A stretch of 47,123 nt of DNA from JAITWN01 sp964437335 (GTDB taxonomy: Bacteria; Pseudomonadota; Gammaproteobacteria; SZUA-140). Under the pieces are notes generated by a model, which did not search any database, was not told the DNA's origin, and saw only the letters and a list, made by a program, of their open reading frames with translations. Below are positions 39,888 to 47,123 of the stretch, one piece after another. The position numbers and the translations under genes are program-made. The stretch lies in contig CAYTGL010000019.1 of assembly GCA_964437335.1 (NCBI GenBank), positions 1-47,123 of the forward strand. The letters are read 5' to 3'. Numbering within the stretch: the stretch's first letter is position 1; each line of letters begins with the position of its first letter.

Positions 39888-40448
39888 ATGAGCGCCCCGT
39901 CTCCGGTAGTCCGCACTCGAAAGGTGAAAGGCGATCTGATTCGCCAGTTGCGACTCAAGCGCGCTTGGCGTTTGGAGGACTTAGCGCGTGATGCAGGCTG
40001 TTCGTCAAACACGATTCGCAATTTGGAGCGCAATTGCGAGGCGCTGCTGGTTACGATCGCTGACGTCGCCAAAGCGCTGGGCGTAGAACCTGATGAGCTT
40101 ATTGCCGGCAATCCAGATCCGCCGCCGCCGACTTCCCAAGACGCGCTGATGCTTACAATTCGGCTCAGTGTTGATCGTCGAGAGCTGGACCAATGCACAA
40201 CTCTCATCGAATTCGCGAGGGCGCTCGTGAAAACCTTCTCGGCCGAAGTGTTTGAAATACGCGCTATTCGAGACGGAAGTACCTTAATTGACGTTACGAT
40301 GGATAGAAGCGCTGGCGGTCTGCTTTATAAATCGGCCAAGCGATGGCAGCCGATCCTGCAGTCCGACCCGCTGTTTCTTATGATTGAAGCCGTCATCATC
40401 GATGCTGAAGAAGTAGGTCCTGGCGTCGATGACGCGATCCGCCCTTAA
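39888..40448 (+). CDS. XRE-type regulator with C-terminal unknown domain
   Basis: An XRE helix-turn-helix spans about 14-72 (IRQLRLKRAWRLEDLARDAGCSSNTIRNLERN, ADVAKALGVEPDELI). The last ~100 residues form an alpha/beta domain of unknown kind (LTIRLSVDRRELDQCTTLIEFARALVKTF), possibly a small adaptor. GAGGACC precedes the ATG. It is transcribed divergently from parB and could repress that operon. Confidence 0.75.
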   Translation: MSAPSPVVRTRKVKGDLIRQLRLKRAWRLEDLARDAGCSSNTIRNLERNCEALLVTIADVAKALGVEPDELIAGNPDPPPPTSQDALMLTIRLSVDRRELDQCTTLIEFARALVKTFSAEVFEIRAIRDGSTLIDVTMDRSAGGLLYKSAKRWQPILQSDPLFLMIEAVIIDAEEVGPGVDDAIRP

Positions 40449-40505
40449 CGTTTGCTTAACCATCGCGGGGCAGTATCGGAAGGTAGTGCCATTGCTGGAG
40501 ACGAT

Positions 40506-40628
40506 ATGGACGACGAGCGACGCCAAGCTAGGGACGAGGTGCGTACATTTACGATCGATTGCACAATGACGGAGAGTGACGTCACCCGCCTAGTTGAAGC
40601 ATTTCTACAGGGCGCACTTAAGTCGTGA
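40506..40628 (+). CDS. Possible small protein, 40 aa
   Basis: A short frame downstream of the XRE gene encodes VRTFTIDCTMTESDVTRLVEAF. This resembles in rhythm the strand-helix beginning of the XRE protein's C-terminal domain (LTIRLSVDRREL...LIEFARAL). It may be a real small protein or a remnant of a duplicated domain. Ribosome-binding evidence (GGAGA) is moderate. Confidence 0.35.
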   Translation: MDDERRQARDEVRTFTIDCTMTESDVTRLVEAFLQGALKS

Positions 40629-40801
40629 GGCGTACGAAACCTCGAAATTCTGAGGCAATCCCCTGCCAATTCGCCATTGGGCAGTGGGCTGATCGGGTCA
40701 CGCTGGACTCATCGAAGACGCCTCGCAAAGGACGGCGCACATAGAGCCTTCGCCAATTGCGAGCAACGCAGGACCTCCGGCGACCATGCGCAAGTTGCGT
40801 T

Positions 40802-41782
40802 TTACACCGAAATCCGCTCTACGATATTCCGCGTGACCTGCTTCCGACGGCGATCGTAGAGGCGCGTCGTGCGTGCGTCGGCATGCCCTAAGAGGTACTG
40901 CACATCCTCAAGTCTCACGCCCTGCAACAGCAGGTCTGTTGCCGCCATCGACCTGAACGAGTGCGGAGAAATCACAGTCGACAGGCCCGCAGTCATCAAC
41001 CGGCGTTTAACCATGCGACACACGTCGATCCCCGACATCGGCCTCGCCGACATCCGGCCGCCCGGACCGCGCGTCCGAAAGAGCGGCGACTCCTTGGGCT
41101 GCTCATCGAGGCCAGCCGCAAAGAGATACTCCTGCAGCATCACCTGCAAGTCATGCCGCACCGGAATCGCCCGGGCCTTATGCCCCTTTTCGTCGAACCG
41201 CAGCACGAACTGCGGACCGTCGGATGTAAGGTCGCCGAGCCGCAGCTTGGCGACAGCGCCGGCGCGAGCGGCCGTGTAGATCAGCACCGCAATCACAGCC
41301 CGGTCCCTTACGTCGAGCAAGGACTTCAGTTCGATGGAAGCCAGCAGCTTGCGAGCCTGCTCGACAGTAATCTCCGGGGTTTTGCCTTCGATGGCTGAAT
41401 ACCGCTCGGTCCTTACGGAGAGCGCCGGATTGAGCACCACGACGTGCCGAGTGACCATCACATCGAAGAATGCGCGGATGGCGGCCAGGTGGAGCTTCTT
41501 GGAGGGGATGCTCAGCGGTAGCTCGTCAAAGTAGCGGCCGACCATGCCGGGCGTAATGCGCAGCAACCCCAGCTCATGCCGCTCGGTCCAGGCGAGAAAT
41601 CGCCGAACCGCGCGGAGATAGGAGCCGCGGGTGTGCGGGTTGCGGAGCATGCCGAAGAACAACTCCTCCCAGGCAAACGCGGCGGCGGCGCCGGCATCGG
41701 CGATGCTTTGCGGCAATCCAATCGCAATGTCGCCGGGAGCCGATGATGCTGGAATCAGTTCGCCGCCTAATTCGCCGCTCAT
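40802..41782 (-). CDS. Tyrosine recombinase 2 (XerC/D-like)
   Basis: An N-terminal SAM-like core-binding domain (about 45-130, HTRGSYLRAVRRFLAWTERHELGLLRITP) precedes a catalytic domain with YTAARAGAVAKLRLGDL (first Arg), HSFRSMAATDLLLQG (HxxR) and LLGHADARTTRLYDRR (His and nucleophilic Tyr). At 326 residues it is a normal XerC/D or integron-type size. The start at 41782 overlaps the VapC stop (ATGA), an unusual coupling to a toxin-antitoxin pair. Confidence 0.88.
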   Translation of the reverse strand: MSGELGGELIPASSAPGDIAIGLPQSIADAGAAAAFAWEELFFGMLRNPHTRGSYLRAVRRFLAWTERHELGLLRITPGMVGRYFDELPLSIPSKKLHLAAIRAFFDVMVTRHVVVLNPALSVRTERYSAIEGKTPEITVEQARKLLASIELKSLLDVRDRAVIAVLIYTAARAGAVAKLRLGDLTSDGPQFVLRFDEKGHKARAIPVRHDLQVMLQEYLFAAGLDEQPKESPLFRTRGPGGRMSARPMSGIDVCRMVKRRLMTAGLSTVISPHSFRSMAATDLLLQGVRLEDVQYLLGHADARTTRLYDRRRKQVTRNIVERISV

Positions 41783-42162
41783 CGGAAAAGCAGCACGGCC
41801 ACGTCGAGACCGGCTTCCTTCCATCGCTTATCGCCGGTGAGCACCTTGGCTTTATGCTCCATGCCCAGGGCCAGACACGCCCGGTCGGCGAAGGACAATC
41901 CGAACTTGCGCCCGGCGGACCAGAGTTCCGCCGTCCGCACGGCGAGCCGCTCATCGAACGGCACGATGCGGAGGGCGAAATTCTCCAGATGATACCGCGT
42001 GGCAGTCAGATTGCTGCCCGCCTCGACGGCCTTCTTGAGCACTTCGGAATAATTGACCGCCGAGATGACGGCGCCTTCCAGATGACGCCGTGCTTTGTCG
42101 TGGCCGTCTTCGCGGTGCATGATGGCCAGCACGGCCGAAGCGTCGAACACGACGCTACTCAC
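41779..42162 (-). CDS. vapC: VapC-type PIN-domain toxin
   Basis: The PIN fold is visible: SSVVFDASAVLAIMHREDG (first acidic residue D7), ISAVNYSEVLKKAVEAG (Glu), GLSFADRACLALG (Asp) and AKVLTGDKRW (Asp). VapC toxins are Mg2+-dependent RNases. It overlaps the upstream AbrB-type gene by 8 bases and the recombinase gene by 4. Confidence 0.9.
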   Translation of the reverse strand: MSSVVFDASAVLAIMHREDGHDKARRHLEGAVISAVNYSEVLKKAVEAGSNLTATRYHLENFALRIVPFDERLAVRTAELWSAGRKFGLSFADRACLALGMEHKAKVLTGDKRWKEAGLDVAVLLFR

Positions 42163-42469
42163 GCGCCGCCTCCGCTTTGCGCTCCGCGATCAACTCATCG
42201 ACCAGCCGGACGTCGGCGGGGATGACCTTCCCAAAATACTCTTGCGCATTGCGAATCGCATCGTCGAGCGTGCTGAGGCGGACGCCGCTGTCGTCCTCCT
42301 CGACGACCAGCACGTCCCCTTCCTTGACCTGCTTCCGCAATCGCGATTCGGCGGGGATGACGATCCGGCCTGACGCATCGACCCGCGCGCGGAAAACTCG
42401 ATGGCGTCCCGTTTCTCCTGTCTGCACCCGTGCTTCTACAATCCTCCCTTTCTCTACCGAGAGTGCCAC
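42155..42469 (-). CDS. vapB: VapB-type antitoxin with AbrB fold
   Basis: A SpoVT/AbrB swapped-hairpin domain (about 24-60: HRVFRARVDASGRIVIPAESRLRKQVKEGDVLVVEEDD) is followed by a helical tail that would wrap VapC (LDDAIRNAQEYFGKVIPADVRLVDELIAERKAE). The start is a GTG at 42469 without a strong ribosome-binding site. It is the first gene of a vapB-vapC-recombinase unit. 42470-42728 contains no gene I can support. Confidence 0.85.
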   Translation of the reverse strand: MALSVEKGRIVEARVQTGETGRHRVFRARVDASGRIVIPAESRLRKQVKEGDVLVVEEDDSGVRLSTLDDAIRNAQEYFGKVIPADVRLVDELIAERKAEAARE

Positions 42470-42728
42470 AACGGGAGGCCACGGTCAACAAGAATCGTCG
42501 CCCGCGATGGCAGGAGGACGGGAGAGCGTCCGCGCCGTGATAAATAACCACCTTTATCTATCGTGACGTAAGGGCCGGGTCGACGAGCTCGCGGCCAGGA
42601 ACGAGGATTTGGGACATGGCGCGACCGTACGGCGCCGAAGTTGTAGAACAGCTCGAAGCCGCTACGACGAGGATGATGACGAGCGTCATCTCATCCAGGC
42701 GTCTCCTAGTATTCAGGTTAGGGGCGCC

Positions 42729-44120
42729 TTATGGAATTCTGACGATCGCCGGCGGCTTCCACGCGCCGTCGAGCACGCTCGGCATCGGCCAGTAGAGCCG
42801 CATGATGACGTTGAACTCGTCGGCCGGCGTCGGCAGCCAGTTGGGCTCCCTGTCGGCGCCGGGGGATTCATGCTGCAAGTAGAGCGTCAGCGATCCGTCG
42901 TCCGCGAACTGCAGCTGGTCGCGATTGCCGAGGGCGTAGCGATCGAGCGGGTTGGCGACGAAGAAGTGCTTGGCGTCGTACATCGTGAGCGACCAGAAGG
43001 CGCGCACCGGAGGAATCTGGTCCTTCGCGAACGTGATGGCGTATTTGTTCGCCCCGGTCAGCGGTTGCCCGGCGCCGTCAATGCTGGTCATCGGATAAAC
43101 CGCATCGGCCGGCAAGTTGGCGCCGAGCCCGACCAGGGCGATCACGGCCCGCTGATGATAGTCGGTTCCGTAGTCGCCGACGTTCATCGTGACCGACCAG
43201 CCGTTCACCGGAGGTTCGTCATCGAGCGCCTTCCCGGCGGCGAGCAGCGCGGCGTGGGCGGCGGCGAAGCCGCGTTCGACCGCGGCGGCCGCGGCCGCGT
43301 CGAGCTTCGCCAACTCGAACGGTTCTCCCGGCACGACGCCGATCTTCGCCAGTTCCTCGATCATCGGCGCGTCGGCCGCCGCGGGCGGGTTGTCGACCAT
43401 CAGCCTTGCCAGCCGGTCGAAAAACTTGGCCGCGTCGAGCTCCAGCGATTGCTTCACTGGCGGCGCGTCTGCATCGATCGTCGGATCAAGCGGCACGTCC
43501 GCCGGCGGCGAGTAATCGGCGCCCCACGCCGACAGCGGCGTCAGGCGATACTTGGCCTTCAGCTCCCGCACCGCTGCATAATCGCCCGGGCCGTTGGTCT
43601 GCGTCCGCCCGATCATCCACACCATGCTCGTGGGGGACTTGATCTCCTTGAGTCCCGTGGGGAGCGTTCCCTGGAAGTTCGGCCCCACGATCGCATAGTC
43701 GCCCGCGCGGTTGCCCGTGGTGCGCGTGCCGGGCGAGGCGAAGACGTTGGTCCACGCGTCGAGCATCTGCATCAGGTAATAGCGATCGCCCGTGTCGGGA
43801 AGACTCAGCACGATCGGCTCGTTCGACAGGTCGAGCCACGACATCGAGTACAGCGTGTCCGCATTGGGGCTGACCACGTCGGTGAACGACGGATCGGGAA
43901 ACTCCTCCGACACGTTGAACTGATTTGCTGGCGCCCGCGTCCGCTCCGGCTTGGTCGCATGTGTCATCACGCCGCGGCTCAGGTCCATCACGACCAGCGG
44001 ATAGCCGTAGAGGAATCCCTGCCCCGCGATCTTCTCCGCTTCCTCGGGGGAAACGGCGCCGATCGCGGGGGCGTGAAACAAAAGCGGCGCAGCCAGCGCG
44101 ATCATACAGTTACGGAACAT
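42729..44120 (-). CDS. Secreted DUF1254/DUF1214 protein
   Basis: An N-terminal signal peptide (MFRNCMIALAAPLLFHAPAIGA) is followed by the DUF1254 domain (GFLYGYPLVVMD, NQFNVSEEFPDPSFTDVVSPNADTLYS interrupted by variable residues) and the DUF1214 domain near the C-terminus (PPVRAFWSLTMYDAKHFFVANPLDRYALGNRDQL, then LTLYLQHESPG, NWLPTPADEFNVIMRLYWP). These are periplasmic proteins of unknown function, common in environmental bacteria. The gene is monocistronic and chromosomal in character, with higher GC and no mobile-gene coupling. Confidence 0.9.
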   Translation of the reverse strand: MFRNCMIALAAPLLFHAPAIGAVSPEEAEKIAGQGFLYGYPLVVMDLSRGVMTHATKPERTRAPANQFNVSEEFPDPSFTDVVSPNADTLYSMSWLDLSNEPIVLSLPDTGDRYYLMQMLDAWTNVFASPGTRTTGNRAGDYAIVGPNFQGTLPTGLKEIKSPTSMVWMIGRTQTNGPGDYAAVRELKAKYRLTPLSAWGADYSPPADVPLDPTIDADAPPVKQSLELDAAKFFDRLARLMVDNPPAAADAPMIEELAKIGVVPGEPFELAKLDAAAAAAVERGFAAAHAALLAAGKALDDEPPVNGWSVTMNVGDYGTDYHQRAVIALVGLGANLPADAVYPMTSIDGAGQPLTGANKYAITFAKDQIPPVRAFWSLTMYDAKHFFVANPLDRYALGNRDQLQFADDGSLTLYLQHESPGADREPNWLPTPADEFNVIMRLYWPMPSVLDGAWKPPAIVRIP

Positions 44121-44302
44121 GGAAGTTGCCTTTCAGCGTTTGGACGCGCCATCCGTGGGGGGGAAGTCGGCGCCGCCCTCCTACATGCTACCAGACTCCG
44201 CCCAAGAGCCGATCGTGTGGCGCATTCCCGGCCGCTATGGCATCCGGCGAATTGTATTGATGGCGCCCCCACGCCGGCGTCGCCGATTCAAGACGTGAGG
44301 CG

Positions 44303-44665
44303 TCAGAACAATTGCATTTCGGGAGGCGTGCTGCGCCGCGCCGGCGGTTTTCGCGCCGGCTTGCCGAACTGTCCGATCTTGACGCTTCCCTTGGGGAACC
44401 GAGCCACAACGTCGAGCTTGCCGCCCAGCGCCTCGACGATCTTTTGCAGCGTCGAGACTTGAATGTCCGACTGGTTCTCCAGCTTGGAAAGGCTCGGCTG
44501 CTTGATCCCCAAAATCTTTGCCAACTCTCGTTGGCTCTTGCCGGCGAGCTGACGCAGTTCTGCGACCGGAAGTTCTGCGAGCAGTTCTTTGGTGCGAACC
44601 GCCGCCCGGTCGCGGACGGCTTTTGTCGTCGTCCGTTTCACCAGGGCGTCGAATGACTTGGCCAT
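44303..44665 (-). CDS. higA: HigA-type XRE antitoxin 2
   Basis: The XRE domain runs about 60-105 (LAGKSQRELAKILGIKQPSLSKLENQSDIQVSTLQKIVEALGGKLDVVA). The N-terminal helices would bind the toxin. The ATG at 44665 follows the toxin stop by one base, giving the higBA order. An operator-promoter with two perfect inverted repeats precedes the pair. Confidence 0.85.
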   Translation of the reverse strand: MAKSFDALVKRTTTKAVRDRAAVRTKELLAELPVAELRQLAGKSQRELAKILGIKQPSLSKLENQSDIQVSTLQKIVEALGGKLDVVARFPKGSVKIGQFGKPARKPPARRSTPPEMQLF

Positions 44666-44666
44666 G

Positions 44667-45026
44667 TTACTTCTCCTTCTTCTTGAGCGCCGCCAAATGG
44701 GCGTCGTACAGGTCGTCTGCTTTGGCGATGAGCTGCTTATAAAATCGCCGTTGGTTCGTCCCCTTCTTGTCGCCGCCCAGCAGCAGGATCGCCGATCGCG
44801 ACGGGTCGAAGGCAAAGGCGATCCGCAGCACTTGGTTGCTCGTGCCGCCGCGCAGCTCCTTCATATTGCTGTGCTTCGAGCCATTGAGCGTATCGGCGTG
44901 CGGCCTGCCGAGCTTTGGGCCGAGGAGCTTGAGCAGATTCACCTTGGCGATGACTTCCGCCTTCGCGTCGTCCGCCAATTCGGCGAACCACTCGTCAAAG
45001 ACATCGGTCGTCGCGACGGCCCACAT
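44667..45026 (-). CDS. higB: HigB/RelE-like toxin 2 (Gp49 family)
   Basis: The layout WAVATTDVFDEWFAELADDAKAEVIAKVNLLKLLGPKLGRPHADTLNGSKHSNMKELR and the strands VLRIAFAFDPSRSAILLLGGDK identify a Gp49-like HigB/RelE toxin (given in pieces, at about 2-95). It is a likely ribosome-dependent mRNA interferase. The ATG at 45026 lies closely downstream of a consensus promoter. Confidence 0.85.
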   Translation of the reverse strand: MWAVATTDVFDEWFAELADDAKAEVIAKVNLLKLLGPKLGRPHADTLNGSKHSNMKELRGGTSNQVLRIAFAFDPSRSAILLLGGDKKGTNQRRFYKQLIAKADDLYDAHLAALKKKEK

Positions 45027-45032
45027 GAGTCA

Positions 45033-45077
45033 ATGATAGCTTTTAAGCTATCTCCTGTCAATAGCCTTCAGGCTATT
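45033..45077 (-). promoter_or_regulatory. higBA-2 promoter with two palindromic operators
   Basis: On the minus strand, TTGACA (45056-45061) and TATCAT (45033-45038) are separated by exactly 17 bases, a near-consensus sigma-70 promoter. Two perfect inverted repeats, GATAGCTTTTAAGCTATC (45035-45052) and AATAGCCTTCAGGCTATT (45060-45077), cover the -10/spacer and the -35 box. This fits autorepression by a dimeric HigBA complex. Confidence 0.85.
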
Positions 45078-45082
45078 ACGGC

Positions 45083-45376
45083 ATGACCCGGCGCCTGGCG
45101 CATCGGCGCCGAACCGGGGAACGTCAAACGTTCACGCCCGAGGACGTGTCGCGGATCGAGAACGAGATGGCCACCCTCAGCCGGGACTTCAGGGCGATCG
45201 AGGAGTCGCACGGCAAGAATACGCTGCACTTGGTCATCGTGCTGGGGTATTTGCGGAAGATGCTCGATAACGTGCGGATCGTGAAGTATCTCGCGCTGCA
45301 TCACGCCGACGTGTTGTCGGAGCTTCAGAAGCTGGTGAACAACCGGGCGCTCAAGAAGCAGACGGCGGGGCAGTAA
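45083..45376 (+). CDS. RepB/ParB C-terminal-like protein (truncated relative)
   Basis: Residues about 25-92 (IENEMATLSRDFRAIEESHGKNTLHLVIVLGYLRKMLDNVRIVKYLALHHADVLSELQKLV, given here in general terms) match the style of the C-terminal domain of plasmid RepB/ParB-like proteins: a helix, L-x-L-V, GYL-x-K-x-L-x-N and V-x-Y-L-x-x-H-H. The N-terminal ParB nuclease and HTH parts are absent, and only ~20 basic residues precede it. It is probably a fragment of a larger gene. Confidence 0.55.
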   Translation: MTRRLAHRRRTGERQTFTPEDVSRIENEMATLSRDFRAIEESHGKNTLHLVIVLGYLRKMLDNVRIVKYLALHHADVLSELQKLVNNRALKKQTAGQ

Positions 45377-45395
45377 GCGGCTACTATGAATGTGG

Positions 45396-46151
45396 TCAAT
45401 CGATCCAAAAGTACATTCGACATGCCAACTCATCGCTTGTGAGATTAACCGCGCCTGCCGTCGGAGCAGTGTGTGAGTTGGCTACGCAGTCCGGATGTGG
45501 ACCCAAAGCGGTGTCTCCTTTGAGGAAGAACACCTTGCCGCTATCGGGCTTGCCGTCGTCAGCCTTTTGGTCGATGGCTTCAGCGTCCACCGCTCTGAAA
45601 ATCGCGCCGTTGTCCCAGTTGAGGCCGTTGAATGCTCCCGAAATCTCCAGAAGATGCTTTGGAGCACGGCCAAAAATCACTGCTGATACTCGGGCTAGGT
45701 TCCACCCTCCGCCAGGGAACCGGGAGCGCGGAACCGTCACGCCGATCACGCGATTGCCCAAGGCGTCCGGCTTGCCAGAAAAGTCACCCTGGATCAATCC
45801 CGCCATGCTCAGATGCTGCCATGACCGCCAGATTTCCGAGCCTGGCCCGATTCGTCCATCGCCATTTCCATTGCACGTACCCGGCGTACCCGGACTTCCC
45901 GGATCGCCACTGCAATCCGTCGTGTTCTTCCCCCAGTAGAGCGTGGCGCTGGACGTGTCGCCGGGCAGCCCCTTGTATCTCATTCGGAAGACGTTCAAGG
46001 CCGTCTTGAACTGCGTCTGTTCTCTGATTACGGCTTGCCGCTCGGAAGCCTGAATCAGCTCCCGACCGACCAATATCCCCCCCACGATCAGCCCAATAAT
46101 CACGAGCACGATCGAGAGTTCGATGAGGGTGAAGCCTTGCTTGCGACTCAT
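45396..46151 (-). CDS. Type IV pilin-like/pseudopilin 1
   Basis: A class III prepilin signal, RKQG|FTLIELSIVLVIIGLIVGG, is cut after Gly6 with Phe at +1 and Glu at +5. The mature protein would have a hydrophobic N-terminal helix and a ~220-residue globular domain (LPGDTSSATLYWG, GTCNGNGDGRIG, WRSWQHLSMAGLI). It would be exported by a type IV pilus or type II secretion-like machine. It is paralogous to the gene at 46295. Confidence 0.85.
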   Translation of the reverse strand: MSRKQGFTLIELSIVLVIIGLIVGGILVGRELIQASERQAVIREQTQFKTALNVFRMRYKGLPGDTSSATLYWGKNTTDCSGDPGSPGTPGTCNGNGDGRIGPGSEIWRSWQHLSMAGLIQGDFSGKPDALGNRVIGVTVPRSRFPGGGWNLARVSAVIFGRAPKHLLEISGAFNGLNWDNGAIFRAVDAEAIDQKADDGKPDSGKVFFLKGDTALGPHPDCVANSHTAPTAGAVNLTSDELACRMYFWID

Positions 46152-46294
46152 GGGTTGAGGCTAACGCACCGAGGTTAATCAATTCTTAAGCGCTTCATGC
46201 TTGGGGCGCATCGGCTGCGCCGTCGGGCGCTTCCAGGCTTCGCTGCCGCTGCGGTCACTGACAACGACTGGCCGAGCCTTCCTGTCCGGAGCCG

Positions 46295-47122
46295 TCATAA
46301 CACCCGGACATGCAACATGCACAGAATTCCATCGGCGCTCACATTGTAAAGTTCCGCGCCACCCGAGTTCACCACGCAGCCTGGTGTGGTCGTCGAAGTC
46401 GAAGGCTTCGACTTCACCTTACCCGATGCGGGCATTCCGTCATCCATCTTCACATCCAGCGAATAGGCATCTGTCGTGCGGAGAGCTGCGTTATTCGGAT
46501 GCCCGTTCGTCGGATCGGGGACGCCGAGAATTACCTGATGCGCCAGAGGCATCATCACATAGTTATTGGCGTTGCCGCTGCTGCGTCCAAAATAGAGCAA
46601 TTGATAGGCCGCGATGGAGATCGTGGATTCAGGACAATTCACCCCCTTAATGCAATGCTGCGTGCCAAGCGGACCCGTCACGCCGGTAAACACGCTTTGC
46701 GCCAGTCCAGCGTTCGCCAGATGCTGCCAGGCGCGAAACCATTCATACTTCATCCCATCCACAGCCGTCGCTGCGTCCGCACTCATGTCCCCAATCTTCC
46801 AATCGCCGTTGCCGTTGCACGTTTCCTGCTTGGGCACGGAGTTTGTCGGCGTGATAGGGCAACTTGCATCCGATCCCCAGAGACGTTCGGCGATTGGCAT
46901 ATCCCCCGGCAGATAGTTGAATTTCAGGCGGAATGCATTTATCGACGACTGGAACCCATTAATCTCTCGTGTGACGGCCCGCAATTCGGCTGCGCGAATC
47001 AGATCAGCTCCGAGCAGTATCCCACCGACGATCAGCCCGATGATGACCAGCACGATCGAGAGTTCGATGTGTGAATGGCGCCTGAAACGTGCAGCGCCTG
47101 GCGCCGAAATTTTGCAGCGCGA
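46295..47122 (-). CDS. Type IV pilin-like/pseudopilin 2 (partial, altered signal)
   Basis: The body matches pilin 1 (IELSIVLVIIGLIVGG, LPGDMPIAERLWG, ETCNGNGDWKIG, FRAWQHLANAGL). The frame is open to the window edge, but in place of GFTLIEL it reads RHSHIEL, so the prepilin peptidase Gly/Phe site is missing. Compared with pilin 1 the DNA matches from the I-E-L codons onward and diverges just before; a two-base loss near 47071 is possible. The gene may be a pseudogene or use sequence beyond the window. 46152-46294 between the pilins holds no gene. Confidence 0.7.
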   Translation of the reverse strand, partial: SRCKISAPGAARFRRHSHIELSIVLVIIGLIVGGILLGADLIRAAELRAVTREINGFQSSINAFRLKFNYLPGDMPIAERLWGSDASCPITPTNSVPKQETCNGNGDWKIGDMSADAATAVDGMKYEWFRAWQHLANAGLAQSVFTGVTGPLGTQHCIKGVNCPESTISIAAYQLLYFGRSSGNANNYVMMPLAHQVILGVPDPTNGHPNNAALRTTDAYSLDVKMDDGMPASGKVKSKPSTSTTTPGCVVNSGGAELYNVSADGILCMLHVRVL

Positions 47123-47123
47123 T

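Noticed and set aside
42609..44462. Long plus-strand open frame of 617 codons
   Set aside because: It is antisense to the DUF1254/DUF1214 gene, Arg/His-rich and of low complexity, with no domain; a high-GC shadow frame.
46310..47074. Plus-strand open frame of 254 codons
   Set aside because: Antisense to the second pilin gene, His/Arg-rich, with no plausible function.

Overview
The window is a mosaic accessory region: two plasmid- or ICE-like segments flanked by chromosomal-looking genes. The host cannot be named with certainty. Its codon use, the plasmid-type hypothetical genes, the integrase whose 3' end runs antisense through a tRNA-like 3' end, and the abundance of defence genes fit a planctomycete (Pirellulales-like) best. 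That is an inference from gene style, not from a marker gene. No rRNA, complete tRNA, CRISPR array or insertion sequence is visible.

Left edge (1-0.8 kb): the 3' part of an unusual flagellin whose C-terminal D1/D0 segment follows tandem FG-GAP/VCBS repeats. 0.9-11.2 kb: plasmid-type accessory genes, including two DUF6573-like proteins, membrane proteins, a VirD4/TraD-like coupling ATPase and a replication-relaxation-like protein. 11.4-14.3 kb: stability genes, namely an AbiEi antitoxin followed by a decayed abiEii start, a HigBA toxin-antitoxin pair, and a parA plus small partner gene with a repeat-rich, centromere-like region upstream.

14.4-24.9 kb: a forward operon led by a small MerR/excisionase-type HTH protein and encoding a type I restriction-modification system. 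It carries three unusual additions: a winged-helix plus PD-(D/E)XK-like protein between hsdR and hsdM, an HNH nuclease between hsdM and hsdS, and an SMC-like ABC ATPase after hsdS. HsdS has an extra C-terminal domain, and a duplicate of the normal HsdS tail lies beyond the ATPase.

24.9-31.9 kb: the most notable locus, all on the minus strand. In transcription order it encodes an ECF-like sigma factor, an acidic 121-residue protein, an ImmA/IrrE metallopeptidase, a second MerR-like HTH protein related to the one at 14.5 kb, an ImmA/IrrE-macrodomain fusion, a P-loop kinase fused to a PurZ-like adenylosuccinate synthetase (GSEGKG where PurA has GDEGKG), a DUF7002 (possibly ART-like) protein and a DUF3644 protein. 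I read it as a candidate undescribed conflict system that joins purine-nucleotide chemistry with ADP-ribose handling under protease/HTH control. The two HTH genes share a 17-nt upstream element with one mismatch, suggesting the restriction operon and this operon are wired alike.

32-34 kb: small accessory proteins and an ArdA antirestriction protein. 34.2-39.7 kb: an integrative element with a tyrosine integrase, excisionase, TraG/VirD4 coupling protein and ParB; its att-like tRNA 3' end lies inside the integrase 3' end. 39.9-47.1 kb: an XRE regulator, a second tyrosine recombinase translationally coupled to a VapBC pair, a secreted DUF1254/DUF1214 protein, a second HigBA pair with a clear palindromic operator-promoter, a truncated RepB/ParB-like C-terminal fragment and two tandem type IV pilin-like genes, the last running off the window with an altered prepilin signal.
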